A DNA stretch of 36,597 nucleotides from an uncultured Eubacteriales bacterium (GCA_902790015.1 CADAQF010000023.1:1-36597); one strand, 5' to 3'. Counted from the first letter of the stretch, positions 1-8,958 are shown. Numbers and translations: made by a program. The notes: a model not told the origin generated them from the sequence alone.

Positions 1-11
1 ATGGCAAGAGG

Positions 12-38
12 CTGAACAGCAGAATCTGCCGTTCAGCC
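12..38. repeat. Inverted repeat near the left edge
   Basis: Two arms of about 12 bases, beginning GCTGAAC and ending GTTCAGC, can form a strong hairpin with a tiny loop. It lies about 120 bases beyond the stop of the minus-strand radical SAM frame. No good T-run follows it on either strand, so calling it a terminator would be a guess. Confidence 0.5.
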
Positions 39-156
39 CCCATCGATCTTGGTTTTATCACGGAAAGCCTCTATTTACAGAAAAGGTTTCACAGAGCCTA
101 GGAACCATTACAGCAGGCTCACAGTACTGCGTATTCTATGTGTTCAACAAAAAAGA

Positions 157-876
157 TTATGGTGGTACATTGGTGGGAAATCCCCTTCGATGGCATACGC
201 TCAGCGCTTCAAGCGTTTTTTTCTCCGCGCCTTGAACACCGCGCATCCAATCGTGCCACCCAATGCCGTCGAAGCTCATGCTGAAAGACGGCTTTTGTCC
301 TCTCTTTTCAAAACCATTCAGGAGATCATCGTTTACCAACCACCCATTGGTATAAATCTGTGCAACACAGATCCCTTCTTCTTGAAGTTTATCGAAGATC
401 TGCCAGAAATCCTGTCTTACCAGAGGCTCGCCGCCGGTGAGTTCGATTCTGGTTATTCCGCTTTTTGCCATTTGCCTGATCAGCTTTAAGCAATCTTCCG
501 TGCTCAGCTGACCCATGGCCGCCCCGGGCGCGTCCATATAGCAATGCCTGCAGCGAAAATTACAGCGTCCGGTAATCGACCACAAAACGTTGGGAATAAA
601 CCGGTTATGATAATATCGGTACTTCTGTTCAGATGACGTTGGATGCGGGCTTTTTGACGCATTGACAGTTCCGTCTTTCAGGTATTGTCTCAGTAAAGTT
701 TTTTGTTTGTCTGTCAGCAAGTCGTCTTCCAGAGATCTCTTCCCGTCACACAAAACCAGCAGTCTGAATGCATCCGGATCCAAATGTATCAATTTCGCGC
801 CGGAGCTTTTCAAAAGAACGCAGGGTTGCATTTTCCAACCCCGCAGCGAATAGTCAGCCGAAAGATAATAAAACAT
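157..876 (-). CDS. Radical SAM enzyme with N-terminal PqqD-like region, 3'-truncated
   Basis: This is a radical SAM protein of the peptide-modifying type. Residues 1-75 look like a PqqD/RRE-type leader-binding region (YYLSADYSLRGW, then LDPDAFRLLVLCDG). The cluster motif CxxxCxxC is at C105, C109 and C112, and GGEP is at about 148-151. I start at ATG 876 because AGGAGA lies just upstream; an in-frame ATG at 930 would add 18 residues and has no clear ribosome site. The protein is only 239 residues, whereas peptide maturases of this kind are usually about 350-450 and end in a SPASM domain. The frame stops right after GFPTNV, where the sixth barrel strand should begin, and no continuation is visible in the other two frames down to base 1. 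It is therefore probably a broken gene. It lies 82 bases downstream of a small Cys-rich peptide gene on the same strand. Confidence 0.7.
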   Translation of the reverse strand: MFYYLSADYSLRGWKMQPCVLLKSSGAKLIHLDPDAFRLLVLCDGKRSLEDDLLTDKQKTLLRQYLKDGTVNASKSPHPTSSEQKYRYYHNRFIPNVLWSITGRCNFRCRHCYMDAPGAAMGQLSTEDCLKLIRQMAKSGITRIELTGGEPLVRQDFWQIFDKLQEEGICVAQIYTNGWLVNDDLLNGFEKRGQKPSFSMSFDGIGWHDWMRGVQGAEKKTLEALSVCHRRGFPTNVPP

Positions 877-958
877 GCCGGTCTCCTGAATGCAGAAAAC
901 AGAATCAAAACACAGGACGAGCGTATGCAAAATGACTGCTGTTCAAAGCAGGTAGCTG

Positions 959-1195
959 TCATATGGTGTCGGTAGGATCTTCATATGAATTAGGCCCCGA
1001 TGCCTTACTGCAGATACCTATACCCAAAAAACAATCTCCGCTGAATATCCTGGAATTACTGCTCTCACATGGTGTATAGCCAGTGCCGACACATGCATCT
1101 GATCCGGGTGAACGAGGGCATGGATGCGTACTGGCTGTAATGATATCCACATTCTCAAGTATGATGGTTTCCACTTCTGCCTTCAGGTACTTCAT
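959..1195 (-). CDS. Small Cys-containing peptide, candidate RiPP precursor
   Basis: This frame encodes 78 residues and begins with an acidic, hydrophobic leader-like segment (KYLKAEVETIILENVDIITAS). Short Firmicutes peptides encoded beside radical SAM enzymes often start this way. The rest is rich in Gly, Ser, Pro and Thr and holds five cysteines at 26, 35, 43, 55 and 62. There is no signal peptide or membrane segment. A GAGGGAGAA ribosome site lies 7 bases before the ATG. The next gene on the same strand is the truncated radical SAM enzyme with a PqqD-like N-terminus, so a precursor-maturase pair is the simplest reading. The modification type cannot be told; Cys spacing of 7-11 residues leaves thioether-type products possible. 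Precursor function is inference. Confidence 0.6.
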   Translation of the reverse strand: MKYLKAEVETIILENVDIITASTHPCPRSPGSDACVGTGYTPCESSNSRIFSGDCFLGIGICSKASGPNSYEDPTDTI

Positions 1196-1551
1196 CTGGG
1201 TTCTCCCTCATAAGTAATATGCGCTTCAAAGCACATCTTATAATCTGCTTTCATAAACATCATCGAGCGTAAATAATGGCCCGTCCATTCCTGTTAATTA
1301 CGGAATTATCGAGGACACCTTGGGCGGGACTTTCCGGTAATCGACCCTTTCTTCGTCGCTCGCCTGGCTATTATACCTGATTCGTCATGGAATTACAATG
1401 TTTATTTGTTGAATGCAGAATATGAACAGACGGGAAAACGGGAATTTACTTCCTGCCATCCATGAGCTTTGCGGGAATTTTTTCATTTACAAATCGGCGC
1501 TTTTGCCGTATACTTTTCTGCGTACATTCTTATTGAAGGAGGCAATCCACT
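1196..1551. other. Divergent intergenic region without a gene
   Basis: These 356 bases separate the minus-strand peptide gene from leuS. The only clear elements are the leuS promoter and ribosome site at the right end and the peptide gene's ribosome site at the left end. I looked for a T-box leader in front of leuS and saw no TGGNACCGCG-like box. The segment is AT-richer than leuS. No convincing minus-strand promoter for the peptide gene was found. Confidence 0.5.
1486..1514 (+). promoter_or_regulatory. Promoter of leuS
   Basis: A -35 box TTTACA (1486-1491) and a -10 box TATACT (1509-1514) are separated by exactly 17 bases. The predicted transcript starts about 30 bases before the leuS ATG, with AAGGAGG just upstream of the start codon. 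Confidence 0.7.
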
Positions 1552-3972
1552 ATGAGCGTGGCGCCTTACAATCCGGCACAGATCGAGCCGAAATGGCAGA
1601 AGCTGTGGGAAGAGCAGAAAGCTTTTGAGGCGGAATTTCCGTCCGATAAAAAGAAGTATTACTGCCTGATCGAGTTCCCCTATCCCTCCGGACAGGGGCT
1701 GCACGTAGGGCATCCGCGCTCCAACACGGCGCTGGACATCATCGCCCGCAAGCGCCGCATGGAGGGCTATAACGTCCTGTACCCCATCGGGTGGGACGCC
1801 TTTGGCCTGCCTACCGAAAACTACGCCATCAAAAACCACGTCCATCCCGCCGTGGTGACCAGGCAGAACGTGGATCATTTCCGGGAACAGCTCAAAAAGC
1901 TGGGCTTTTCCTTTGACTATACCCGCGAGGTCAACACCACCGACCCCGAATACTACCGCTGGACACAGTGGATCTTCCTGAAGCTGTACGAGCGCGGCCT
2001 GGCCTACAAGAGCGAGATGCCCATCAACTGGTGTCCCTCCTGCAAGTGCGGCCTGGCCAACGAGGAAGTGGTGGACGGCAAGTGCGAGCGCTGCGGCACC
2101 GAGGTCACCCGCCGGGTCAAGTCCCAGTGGATGCTGAAGATCACCGCCTACGCGCAGAAGCTGCTGGACGGCCTGGACCGGGTGGACTTTATTGACCGCG
2201 TCAAGGTGCAGCAGCGCAACTGGATCGGCCGCAGCGAGGGCGCCGAGGTGCAGTTCGCCCTGACCGTTCCCGGGGAAAAGCTGACCGTCTACACCACCCG
2301 GCCCGACACCCTGTTCGGCGCCACCTACATGGTCATTTCGCCCGAGCATCCCCTGATCGAAAAGTATAAGGACCTGATCGCCAACTACGCGGATATCGCC
2401 GCCTACCGCGACGCCGCCGCCAAAAAGAGCGAGTTTGAGCGCACCGAGCTTGCCAAGGACAAGACCGGCGTGCAGATCGACGGCATCCGCGCCGTCAACC
2501 CGGTCAACGGCAAAGAGATCCCCGTATGGGTGTCCGACTACGTGCTGATGACCTACGGCACCGGCGCCATCATGGCCGTGCCCGCCCACGACCAGCGCGA
2601 CTGGGATTTCGCCAAGAAATTCGGCCTGCCCATCATCGAGGTCGTGGCCGGCGGGCGCGACGTGCAGGAGGAATGCTTCCCGGACGTCGCCACCGGCAGG
2701 CTGGTCAATTCCGATTTCCTGAACGGCCTTTCCGTGGCCGAGGCCAAGAAGGCCATCGCCGACTGGCTGGAGGAAAAGGGCATCGGCACCCGCAAGGTCA
2801 ACTACAAGCTGCGCGACTGGGTCTTCTCCCGCCAGCGCTACTGGGGCGAGCCCATCCCGATCATCCACTGCCCCTGCTGCGGCGCCGTGCCGCTTAAGGA
2901 AAGCGACCTGCCGCTGCTGCTGCCCGACGTGGAGCATTACGAGCCCACCGATTCCGGCGAAAGCCCCCTGTCCCGCATGACGGACTGGGTCAACGTCAAG
3001 TGCCCCCGCTGCGGCGCCGACGCCAAGCGCGAAACGGACACCATGCCCCAGTGGGCCGGCTCTTCCTGGTATTTCCTGCGCTACTGCGACCCGCACAACC
3101 AAAACGCCCTGGCCTCCAAAGAGGCGCTTGATTATTTCATGCCGGTGGACTGGTATAACGGCGGCATGGAGCACACCACCCTGCACCTTCTGTACAGCCG
3201 GTTCTGGCACCTGTTCCTGCACGACATCGGCGTGGTGGACGCGCCCGAACCCTACCAGAAGCGCACCAGTCACGGCATGATCCTGGGCGAGAACGGCGAA
3301 AAGATGTCCAAATCCCGCGGCAACGTCATCAACCCCGACGACACCGTGGCCGAGATCGGGGCCGACGCCTTCCGTATGTACGAGATGTTCATGGGCGCGT
3401 TCGACCAGGCCATTCCGTGGTCCACCAGCGGCGCCCGCGGCTGCCGCAAGTTCCTAGACCGCGTCTGGCGGCTGCAGGACATACTGACCGCCGAGGAAGG
3501 CGTCAGCCAGGATATGCTCGTGCCCTTCAACCAAACCGTCAAGAAGGTCTCCGAGGACTACGAGGCCATGAAGTTCAACACCGCCATCGCCCAGATGATG
3601 ACGCTGGTCAACCAGGTCAACGCCAAGGGCAGCATGACGCGGGGCGAGCTCAGGCTGCTGCTGCTGCTGCTGTCCCCGGTAAGCCCGCACATCTGTGAGG
3701 AAATGTGGGCGCAGAACGGCTTCGGCGCGCCGCTGCACCACCAGCCCTGGCCCGCCTGGGACGAACGGTATCTGACCGAGGACATGATCGAGATCGCCGT
3801 CCAGGTGAACGGCAAGGTGAAGGCGAAGCTGATGGTGCCCACCGGCATGACCCGCGAGGAGGGCCTGGCCCGGCTGCCCGAACGCGAGGAGGTCAAAAAG
3901 CTCATTGGCGACCGGCAGGTGGTCAAGGCCGTGTTCGTCCCCGGAAGGCTGTACAACCTGGTAGTCAAATAA
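1552..3972 (+). CDS. leuS: Leucyl-tRNA synthetase
   Basis: This class I aminoacyl-tRNA synthetase charges tRNA-Leu with leucine in the cytoplasm. The 806 residues match the usual length of bacterial LeuRS. The HIGH signature appears as HVGH at about residue 51 and KMSKS at about 584. Between them lie the CP1 editing domain ([12 protein letters not shown], later [18 protein letters not shown]) and zinc-ribbon Cys pairs (CPSCKCG, CERCG and CPCCGA). The C-terminal anticodon-binding region and the small tail domain ([11 protein letters not shown]) are present, so the gene is complete. A strong AAGGAGG precedes the ATG. It is transcribed alone from its own promoter and is followed by two terminator-like hairpins. 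No T-box leader is visible. Confidence 0.97.
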   Translation: MSVAPYNPAQIEPKWQKLWEEQKAFEAEFPSDKKKYYCLIEFPYPSGQGLHVGHPRSNTALDIIARKRRMEGYNVLYPIGWDAFGLPTENYAIKNHVHPAVVTRQNVDHFREQLKKLGFSFDYTREVNTTDPEYYRWTQWIFLKLYERGLAYKSEMPINWCPSCKCGLANEEVVDGKCERCGTEVTRRVKSQWMLKITAYAQKLLDGLDRVDFIDRVKVQQRNWIGRSEGAEVQFALTVPGEKLTVYTTRPDTLFGATYMVISPEHPLIEKYKDLIANYADIAAYRDAAAKKSEFERTELAKDKTGVQIDGIRAVNPVNGKEIPVWVSDYVLMTYGTGAIMAVPAHDQRDWDFAKKFGLPIIEVVAGGRDVQEECFPDVATGRLVNSDFLNGLSVAEAKKAIADWLEEKGIGTRKVNYKLRDWVFSRQRYWGEPIPIIHCPCCGAVPLKESDLPLLLPDVEHYEPTDSGESPLSRMTDWVNVKCPRCGADAKRETDTMPQWAGSSWYFLRYCDPHNQNALASKEALDYFMPVDWYNGGMEHTTLHLLYSRFWHLFLHDIGVVDAPEPYQKRTSHGMILGENGEKMSKSRGNVINPDDTVAEIGADAFRMYEMFMGAFDQAIPWSTSGARGCRKFLDRVWRLQDILTAEEGVSQDMLVPFNQTVKKVSEDYEAMKFNTAIAQMMTLVNQVNAKGSMTRGELRLLLLLLSPVSPHICEEMWAQNGFGAPLHHQPWPAWDERYLTEDMIEIAVQVNGKVKAKLMVPTGMTREEGLARLPEREEVKKLIGDRQVVKAVFVPGRLYNLVVK

Positions 3973-3985
3973 TCCGCAAATCTTT

Positions 3986-4023
3986 ACAGGAGCCGTCCGG
4001 ACATCCGTCCGGCTCCTGTTTTT
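3986..4023 (+). terminator. Intrinsic terminator after leuS
   Basis: ACAGGAGCCG (3986-3995) pairs with CGGCTCCTGT (4010-4019), and a run of T follows. It begins 14 bases after the leuS stop codon. Confidence 0.85.
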
Positions 4024-4047
4024 AAATTCAAGACGGTTATATGAACA

Positions 4048-4078
4048 AGGAGCCGCCCGGCGCATGGGCGGCTCCTTT
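4048..4078 (+). terminator. Second hairpin after leuS
   Basis: AGGAGCCGCCC (4048-4058) pairs perfectly with GGGCGGCTCCT (4066-4076). It shares the GGAGCC core with the first terminator about 60 bases upstream, but its T-run is short. It probably acts as a backup terminator. Confidence 0.6.
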
Positions 4079-4136
4079 ACTGTAACAGAATTGTAATAAA
4101 CAAGGTTTTTTGGATTATCTTTGTAATCAAAAATTA

Positions 4137-4185
4137 ACAGGAAGCAGTTCGGGACTGCATAATTATGCAGGGAACTGCTGCCTGT
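4137..4185 (-). terminator. 49-base near-perfect palindrome, probable terminator of the minus-strand small gene
   Basis: The two halves, starting ACAGGAAGCAGTT and ending AACTGCTGCCTGT around a TGCATAATTATGCA centre, pair almost throughout. On the minus strand it lies 43 bases after the stop of the 75-residue gene and is followed by GTTAATTTTT, which suits a terminator. It is unusually long for one. Confidence 0.6.
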
Positions 4186-4228
4186 CGGTGTTTAGAGCCG
4201 ACGGACGGCTCTTTAGCTCAGGGGATGA

Positions 4229-4456
4229 TCAGCAAGCCAGCCACTCGTCGGCCTTGGCCGCGGAGATGCGCTTGATGGTCTCTTCCGCGTAAGCGGATTC
4301 GGGGCCGCCGTTGCCGTAGAGGAACAGTTTGCCGTCGGGGGTCTTGAACAGGCATTCTTCGTAGCCGGCGGGATCGCCGAAGCTGCCAAAGGTGCGCTTT
4401 TTCAGCAGTTCCGCATTCTCAGTGTCATATTCCACCTTGCAGATGACCTTTTTCAT
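4229..4456 (-). CDS. Small conserved-looking protein of unknown function
   Basis: The product has 75 residues with no signal peptide and no membrane segment. It starts MKKVICKVEYDTENAELLKK and contains FGDPAGYEECLFKTPDGKLFLYGNGG, then a helical, acidic end (AEETIKRISAAKADEWLAC). From memory this resembles small orphan proteins found in many Clostridia, often near mobile or plasmid genes; this is recollection, not a search. Its function is unknown. An AAAGGAA site lies upstream of the ATG, and a good promoter sits about 90 bases upstream, so it can be expressed apart from the MMPL gene upstream of it. Confidence 0.75.
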   Translation of the reverse strand: MKKVICKVEYDTENAELLKKRTFGSFGDPAGYEECLFKTPDGKLFLYGNGGPESAYAEETIKRISAAKADEWLAC

Positions 4457-4544
4457 AATGCTATCGTTCCTTTCCTAATCTTTGCCGGCCGGATAAGCGC
4501 CGGCTCATACGGGTGACGCGGGCCCTTTTCTGACCCACGGCGGC

Positions 4545-4573
4545 ATGATATCACATTTTTGCTGAAAACGCAA
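4545..4573 (-). promoter_or_regulatory. Promoter of the 75-residue protein gene
   Basis: Read on the minus strand, TTGCGT and TATCAT are 17 bases apart, with TG one base before the -10 box. The leader of about 80 bases contains a GCCGG/CCGGC hairpin near 4482-4503 before the ribosome site. Confidence 0.55.
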
Positions 4574-4617
4574 CTGATTTTTCAAAAAGCTTTGTACTAC
4601 CATTGAAAATCGGGGAT

Positions 4618-6840
4618 TCACGGCTGACCGGATCGGACATCAACGGGGGCGGCTTCCCGTTCTGCCATGACAAAGCGGTCCAGCCAGACGAGCAACTGGG
4701 GCAAAAGCAGTATGACCAGCAGCACGGACACGATGGCGCCGCGGCCCAGCATGGTGCCGATGGAGGAGATATAGAACAGGCTCGAGATGATCCCCACCGC
4801 AAAGCCGGCGGTGATCAGCGCCAGGCCGCTGGTGAAAATGGTCTGCATGCTGCGCCGGAGGGCTTCCGCGGCGGCGGGCAGGGGCGCAAGCGTGGCCCTG
4901 GCTTCCCGGTAATGGCTGGTCAGGAGGATGCCGTAGTCTATGGTCGCGCCCATCTGCAGGGCCATGCAGATCAGGTAGCACATGAAGAACACGCTGCCGT
5001 CGATCAGGCCGGAGAAGGCCATGTTGATCCACACCGCGCCCTGGATGACGCACACCAGTATCACGGGGACGGCGGCGTTTCTGAAGGAAAGCAGCACGAT
5101 CAGGAACAGGGCCAGGACGGTGATCAGGCTGACGCGCCGGACGTCGCCGGAAAAGGAGGTGGCGATATCGTCCGTGGCGGTGAGATGGCCGGCCATGGCC
5201 CAGTCCTCCCCGTAGAATTCCCGCATGATCCCCCGGATGTTCCCGAGCAGTTCAGGGGCGCCAACGTCGGTGTAGCTCAGGTCCATTTCCAGGATCGCGC
5301 GGGACCAGTTTTCGCCGTTGAAGGAGGCCTCGGCGGCCGAAAGCAGGTCCCGGGCTTCGGTGAGCCGGGCCTTAAGATCTGAAGGGAACATGGCGGATAC
5401 CAGGGGGCCGGCGTTCAGCACCCGGTCGATCAGCTTGTCCCCGCGGACGGGGCCGCTTACCCCGAGCAGCGAGAGCACGGCCTGCGCGGACCGGGAAGGA
5501 ACATTCATCAGCCGCGCAAGGCTTTCCGCGTCGTAATACGTGAGGGCCATCTCCCCGGTCACGGGCATGGCGAGGACGGACCTGACCGCCGGCTTTCCGT
5601 TGAGCGTAAGATCGCCGATCCGGGCAAGGGCGTCCTTCTGGCGGGCGTAGGACGCGTCGTCAGCGCAGCGGGGGAACAAAAGCACCATCTGGTTGGAGCG
5701 GCCGAACAGGGCGGCCAGGCGGGCGGAGTCGCTGTCCACGTCGCTGACGGTGTAGGTGTAGACGTTTCCCGCCTGCAGGAAGGCGCTGATGACGATCAGG
5801 ATGAGCAGCGCCGCGCTCAGTACGGCGCGGGCCCTGCCGGGCAGCTCCACCAGCTTTTCGGCGCGCAGGTGCAGCTGGCGGTGGCGGGTCTTTTTGAGCA
5901 GCGGGGTCATCAGGGTCAGAAGCCCCGGCATCAGCAGGAATACCGACAGCATGCTCAGCACGATGCCCTTGGCCAGCACGAGCCCAATGTCGTAGCCGAT
6001 GGTGAAGCTCATGAACACCAGGGATATCATCCCGGCGACGGTGGTCAGCGCGCTGGAAGCCACGGGCATGAAGGACGCGGCCAGGGCCTTTTTCATGGCC
6101 TCGGCGGGAGAAAGGCCTTCGTCGAGCCGGACGTCGTAGGCGTTGATCAGCATGATGGAATAGTCCATCGACAGCGCCAGCTGCAGGATAGCGGTGACGG
6201 CAAAGGTGATGAAGGAGATCCGCGGGAAGATGGCGTTCGTGCCCATGTTCAAAAGAACCGACACCCCGATGTCGATAAAAAAGACCAACGGCTCCAGCCA
6301 GGACTTGCTCAAAAGCAGCAGCACCGCCAGCACGATCAGGCAGGAAACGCCCATGACGGCCGGCATTTCGTCGTTGAGCGATTTTTGGATGGCGCGGTTG
6401 TCGCGCACGGCGCTGGCGGAAAGGTGGGGTACAGAAGCCAGGTATTCCTCCACCCGGTCGTAGACGGTCTCGGCGGCAGCTTCGCTCATCAGCAGGGAAA
6501 CCCGGGTGAAGCGGACGCCGTTTTCCTCGGCCGCCGGGCCGGAGGAGACGGTCAATACCCCGGGCAGTCCTTCGGCAAAGGAAAGAAAGCCGGCCAGCGC
6601 TTCCCCTTCGCCGGCCGTGCCTGGAAGCCCCAGGGTCATGGAGGCGGAGGTTTCGAACTCGCTGTTCATGATGGCCAGGCCGCGTTTGGTCAGGGTGTCG
6701 TCGCTCAGGTAGTCGGTCAGGCTGTAGTTGATGACGGTTTTTTGGATGTTGGGAGCAACAGCGGCACTTAGAACGAGCATAAGGATCATCAGGGGGATCC
6801 TGCATTTAACGATGGCACCTGCCGCGCGGTCTTTGAGCAT
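4618..6840 (-). CDS. MMPL/RND-family membrane transporter
   Basis: This is a 740-residue polytopic membrane protein of the MMPL type in the RND superfamily, which exports hydrophobic molecules or lipids using the proton gradient. It has the internal duplication of the family: one membrane helix, an extracytoplasmic domain and five helices, repeated twice. Each half carries the Asp-Tyr pair of the proton relay, in LALSMDYSIMLINAY and GATIDYGILLTSHY. ATG 6840 is preferred because GGAGGAA lies 5 bases upstream; an in-frame ATG at 6867 coincides with the predicted transcription start. It is monocistronic or weakly linked to the small gene downstream. The substrate cannot be predicted. Adjacent divergent surface genes may be unrelated. 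Confidence 0.85.
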   Translation of the reverse strand: MLKDRAAGAIVKCRIPLMILMLVLSAAVAPNIQKTVINYSLTDYLSDDTLTKRGLAIMNSEFETSASMTLGLPGTAGEGEALAGFLSFAEGLPGVLTVSSGPAAEENGVRFTRVSLLMSEAAAETVYDRVEEYLASVPHLSASAVRDNRAIQKSLNDEMPAVMGVSCLIVLAVLLLLSKSWLEPLVFFIDIGVSVLLNMGTNAIFPRISFITFAVTAILQLALSMDYSIMLINAYDVRLDEGLSPAEAMKKALAASFMPVASSALTTVAGMISLVFMSFTIGYDIGLVLAKGIVLSMLSVFLLMPGLLTLMTPLLKKTRHRQLHLRAEKLVELPGRARAVLSAALLILIVISAFLQAGNVYTYTVSDVDSDSARLAALFGRSNQMVLLFPRCADDASYARQKDALARIGDLTLNGKPAVRSVLAMPVTGEMALTYYDAESLARLMNVPSRSAQAVLSLLGVSGPVRGDKLIDRVLNAGPLVSAMFPSDLKARLTEARDLLSAAEASFNGENWSRAILEMDLSYTDVGAPELLGNIRGIMREFYGEDWAMAGHLTATDDIATSFSGDVRRVSLITVLALFLIVLLSFRNAAVPVILVCVIQGAVWINMAFSGLIDGSVFFMCYLICMALQMGATIDYGILLTSHYREARATLAPLPAAAEALRRSMQTIFTSGLALITAGFAVGIISSLFYISSIGTMLGRGAIVSVLLVILLLPQLLVWLDRFVMAEREAAPVDVRSGQP

Positions 6841-6873
6841 GTTTTCCTCCAGGCGTTTCCATTGCATGTGGGG

Positions 6874-6902
6874 ATTATACCGTGTTTCAGGCGCTTCGTA
6901 AA
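6874..6902 (-). promoter_or_regulatory. Promoter of the MMPL gene
   Basis: On the minus strand TTTACG and TATAAT are exactly 17 bases apart. The predicted start point is near 6867, about 27 bases before the chosen ATG. Confidence 0.65.
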
Positions 6903-6990
6903 GAGGGAAGCCATAAGCAAAAAAGAGGCCAACAGGGGATGTTTACATTTGTTTCACAAAAATGGCATAAAAATTGTAGCATAAAAGTAG

Positions 6991-7020
6991 TTGCGCAGGA
7001 TAATGATTTCATGATATAAT
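6991..7020 (+). promoter_or_regulatory. Promoter of the surface/pilus operon
   Basis: TTGCGC (6991-6996), an 18-base spacer and a perfect TATAAT (7015-7020) with TG one base ahead make an extended -10 promoter. It predicts a leader of about 120 bases before the first gene. Confidence 0.65.
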
Positions 7021-7149
7021 ACAAAACGTGGAAGTGTATATTATTCCCCTTACGTATAATTCCACAGGATGAAAAAGCGGAAGACGGACCGGCGGAGCGC
7101 CGGACGACGGAATACACGAATGAGTCCTTGGTCGGGAGTGAACGAATTG

Positions 7150-8865
7150 ATGAAACACAGGCTGACATCTTTCCTGGGGCGCGCCGGGAGCAGGCGCGCG
7201 GCAGCGGCCCTGCTGGCCTTTGTGCTGGCGGCGGGCCTCCTTGCCGCGCCTGTGACCGCACGCGCGGACCTGGGCAATTTGAATTTCTGGATCGGGGAGG
7301 ACGGGCGCGTCTACGTATCCCGCGGGACGCCCACCCCGGCCCCCACGGCGGAGCCTACGCCCGCCCCAACCGCCACCCCGGCTCCCACGGAGGAACCCGA
7401 GGCCACGGCGGAACCGACGGCCACGCCGGACGCGGAACCGACGGCGACGCCTGACCCCGCGGCCACTCCGGACCCGGCGGCCACGCCTGATCCTGACGCG
7501 GAACCGACGGCGACGCCCGATCCGGAAGCCACCGCCACCCCGGCGCCGACGGAGACCCCGGCGGCGAAGGAGGGCTACCTGCTGCTGGAGCTGAACGAAG
7601 GCACGCAGCTGCTGGACGTCACGGCGCTGGTCTCTTCCGCGCTGCGGCTGCCCGACGCCGAGGTGCTGGCGGCCTATACCTTCATGGCGCCCGGGCCGAA
7701 CAACGGCGTGCGCGCCACGGTGGATCACCTGCCCTTCCTGGACGAGGGGGACAGCCTGGAGCTGGTCGGCCTCAATGACATGAAGCTCAACGAGCAGGTG
7801 GCGGCCAGGAACATCCGGGTGCCGGGGAAGGAAATGTATTTTTCCGGCAAGAAGGTGACGGGCTTCGCGCTGCTGTTGCGCCACGCTGCCCCGGCGGCGA
7901 CTGAGGAACCGACGGAGACCCCCGCGCCGACCGAAACCCCTGCTCCCACGGAGGAGCCCGCGGTGGCGACTGAGGAACCGACGGAGGAGCCCGCGGAGGA
8001 GCCCGCGGTGGCGACTGAGGAACCGACGGAGGAACCCGCGGAGGAGCCCGCGGTGGCGACTGAGGAACCGACGGAGGAACCCACGGAGGAACCTGCGCCG
8101 ACCGATACTCCTGCTCCCACGCAGGAGTCCGCGGAGCCTGCGGAGGAACCCACACAGACGCCTGCGCCGACCACGACCCCGGCGCCTGCTTCAAACCTGC
8201 AGCAGCGGGAGATCACCCTGCAAAGGAAGAACACGACGGTGACCCTGTCCGGCGCGCTGCCCAAGGATGCCTCGGCCCTGCTCAGGGACGGCCCGAAGGA
8301 CAGCAAGGCTTTCATGACCTATGAGATCACGGTGAACAAGGGCTGGCAGCCCGAAACCCCGCTGACGGTGGCTGTCAGCAGCGTCGAGCTGGTGATCCCG
8401 CTTTCGCGCGGGCAGGCCATGACCGTGTTTCTGCGGACGGAAGACGGGGAACGCGTGTATCTGCCCAGCACCTTTAAGGGCGGAGCGCTTGAATTCAGTA
8501 CCGACCGGCTGGGGATCTTTGAGATCTATGCCGGGAATGACGCCCCGGCGACGCCCGCCCCCACCCAGGAGCCGGCGGAGCCCGAACCGACGGTGACGGT
8601 GACGTCCTCGTTTGAAAACCGCGCGGAAGAGGGGACGACAGTCACCCTGACCGGGACGGTGGAAAACCTGCAGGGCGAATACACCTGCCGCTGGGAATGC
8701 GACCGGGGAGACGGCTACCAGCCCGTGGAGGGCGCGGAAGGCCTGACCTGCGCGTTCGAAGCGACGGCAGAAAGCCTTGGGTGGAGCTGGCGGCTGGTGG
8801 TGACGCCCGTCGCCCCGCAGGCCACGCAGGCGCCCAGAACAGGATTTTCTTTCGGCAAGAGATAA
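7150..8865 (+). CDS. Secreted Pro/Thr/Glu-rich surface protein
   Basis: This is the first gene of the surface operon and encodes 571 residues. The start at 7150 gives a classic signal peptide (basic MKHRLTSFLGRAGSRR, hydrophobic core, cut near TARA). An in-frame ATG at 7069 is possible but has no ribosome site. A long Thr-Pro-Ala-Glu linker follows, then a globular region (about YLLLELNEGTQLLDV to FALLLRHA), a second linker with three tandem 15-residue units (EEPAVATEEPTEEPA), a beta domain beginning with TVTLSGALP, and an Ig-like C-terminal region. The TVTLSGALP domain resembles two copies in the adhesin encoded next. The C-terminus reads APRTGFSFGKR with no hydrophobic segment, so it is not a complete sorting signal, and how it stays on the cell is unclear. 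Function unknown; a cell-surface or matrix role is inferred. Confidence 0.8.
   Translation: MKHRLTSFLGRAGSRRAAAALLAFVLAAGLLAAPVTARADLGNLNFWIGEDGRVYVSRGTPTPAPTAEPTPAPTATPAPTEEPEATAEPTATPDAEPTATPDPAATPDPAATPDPDAEPTATPDPEATATPAPTETPAAKEGYLLLELNEGTQLLDVTALVSSALRLPDAEVLAAYTFMAPGPNNGVRATVDHLPFLDEGDSLELVGLNDMKLNEQVAARNIRVPGKEMYFSGKKVTGFALLLRHAAPAATEEPTETPAPTETPAPTEEPAVATEEPTEEPAEEPAVATEEPTEEPAEEPAVATEEPTEEPTEEPAPTDTPAPTQESAEPAEEPTQTPAPTTTPAPASNLQQREITLQRKNTTVTLSGALPKDASALLRDGPKDSKAFMTYEITVNKGWQPETPLTVAVSSVELVIPLSRGQAMTVFLRTEDGERVYLPSTFKGGALEFSTDRLGIFEIYAGNDAPATPAPTQEPAEPEPTVTVTSSFENRAEEGTTVTLTGTVENLQGEYTCRWECDRGDGYQPVEGAEGLTCAFEATAESLGWSWRLVVTPVAPQATQAPRTGFSFGKR
7951..8085 (+). repeat. Three tandem 45-base coding repeats
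   Basis: Units starting at 7951, 7996 and 8041 are near-identical and encode EEPAVATEEPTEEPA-type linker repeats. The period is a multiple of three, so changes in copy number would keep the frame and only alter linker length. Confidence 0.85.
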
Positions 8866-8958
8866 CTTACTTTCATTATATTAGGATCCGGCTATGAGAT
8901 TTTTCCGATTTGCAGGAACACAGGCCATCAAACTTCGAAAACGGGGAGGTGAGGAACG

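Larger units (their letters stand above)
6841..7149. other. Divergent promoter region between the MMPL gene and the surface operon
   Basis: This stretch is AT-rich and carries a promoter in each direction. I found no gene in it. An open frame extends the surface protein upstream from 7150 to 7069, but it has no ribosome site and no signal-peptide-like start. Confidence 0.6.

Noticed and set aside
1..156. Missing C-terminal half of the radical SAM enzyme in another frame
   Set aside because: All three minus-strand frames below 157 meet stops quickly and show no SPASM-like Cys motifs, so a single frameshift does not restore the protein.
1200..1551. T-box riboswitch in front of leuS
   Set aside because: No TGGNACCGCG-like antiterminator box or specifier-loop arrangement is visible, and the leader from the recognised promoter is only about 30 bases long.
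1483..3273. Long antisense open frame of about 600 codons opposite leuS
   Set aside because: It is the complement of a complete leuS gene in GC-rich DNA, with low-complexity Gly/Ala/Val/Asp/His composition and no ribosome site or family resemblance.
8830..8865. APRTG near the C-terminus of the first surface protein, resembling LPXTG
   Set aside because: Only FSFGKR follows; there is no hydrophobic segment or longer basic tail, and no frameshifted continuation encodes one before the next gene.
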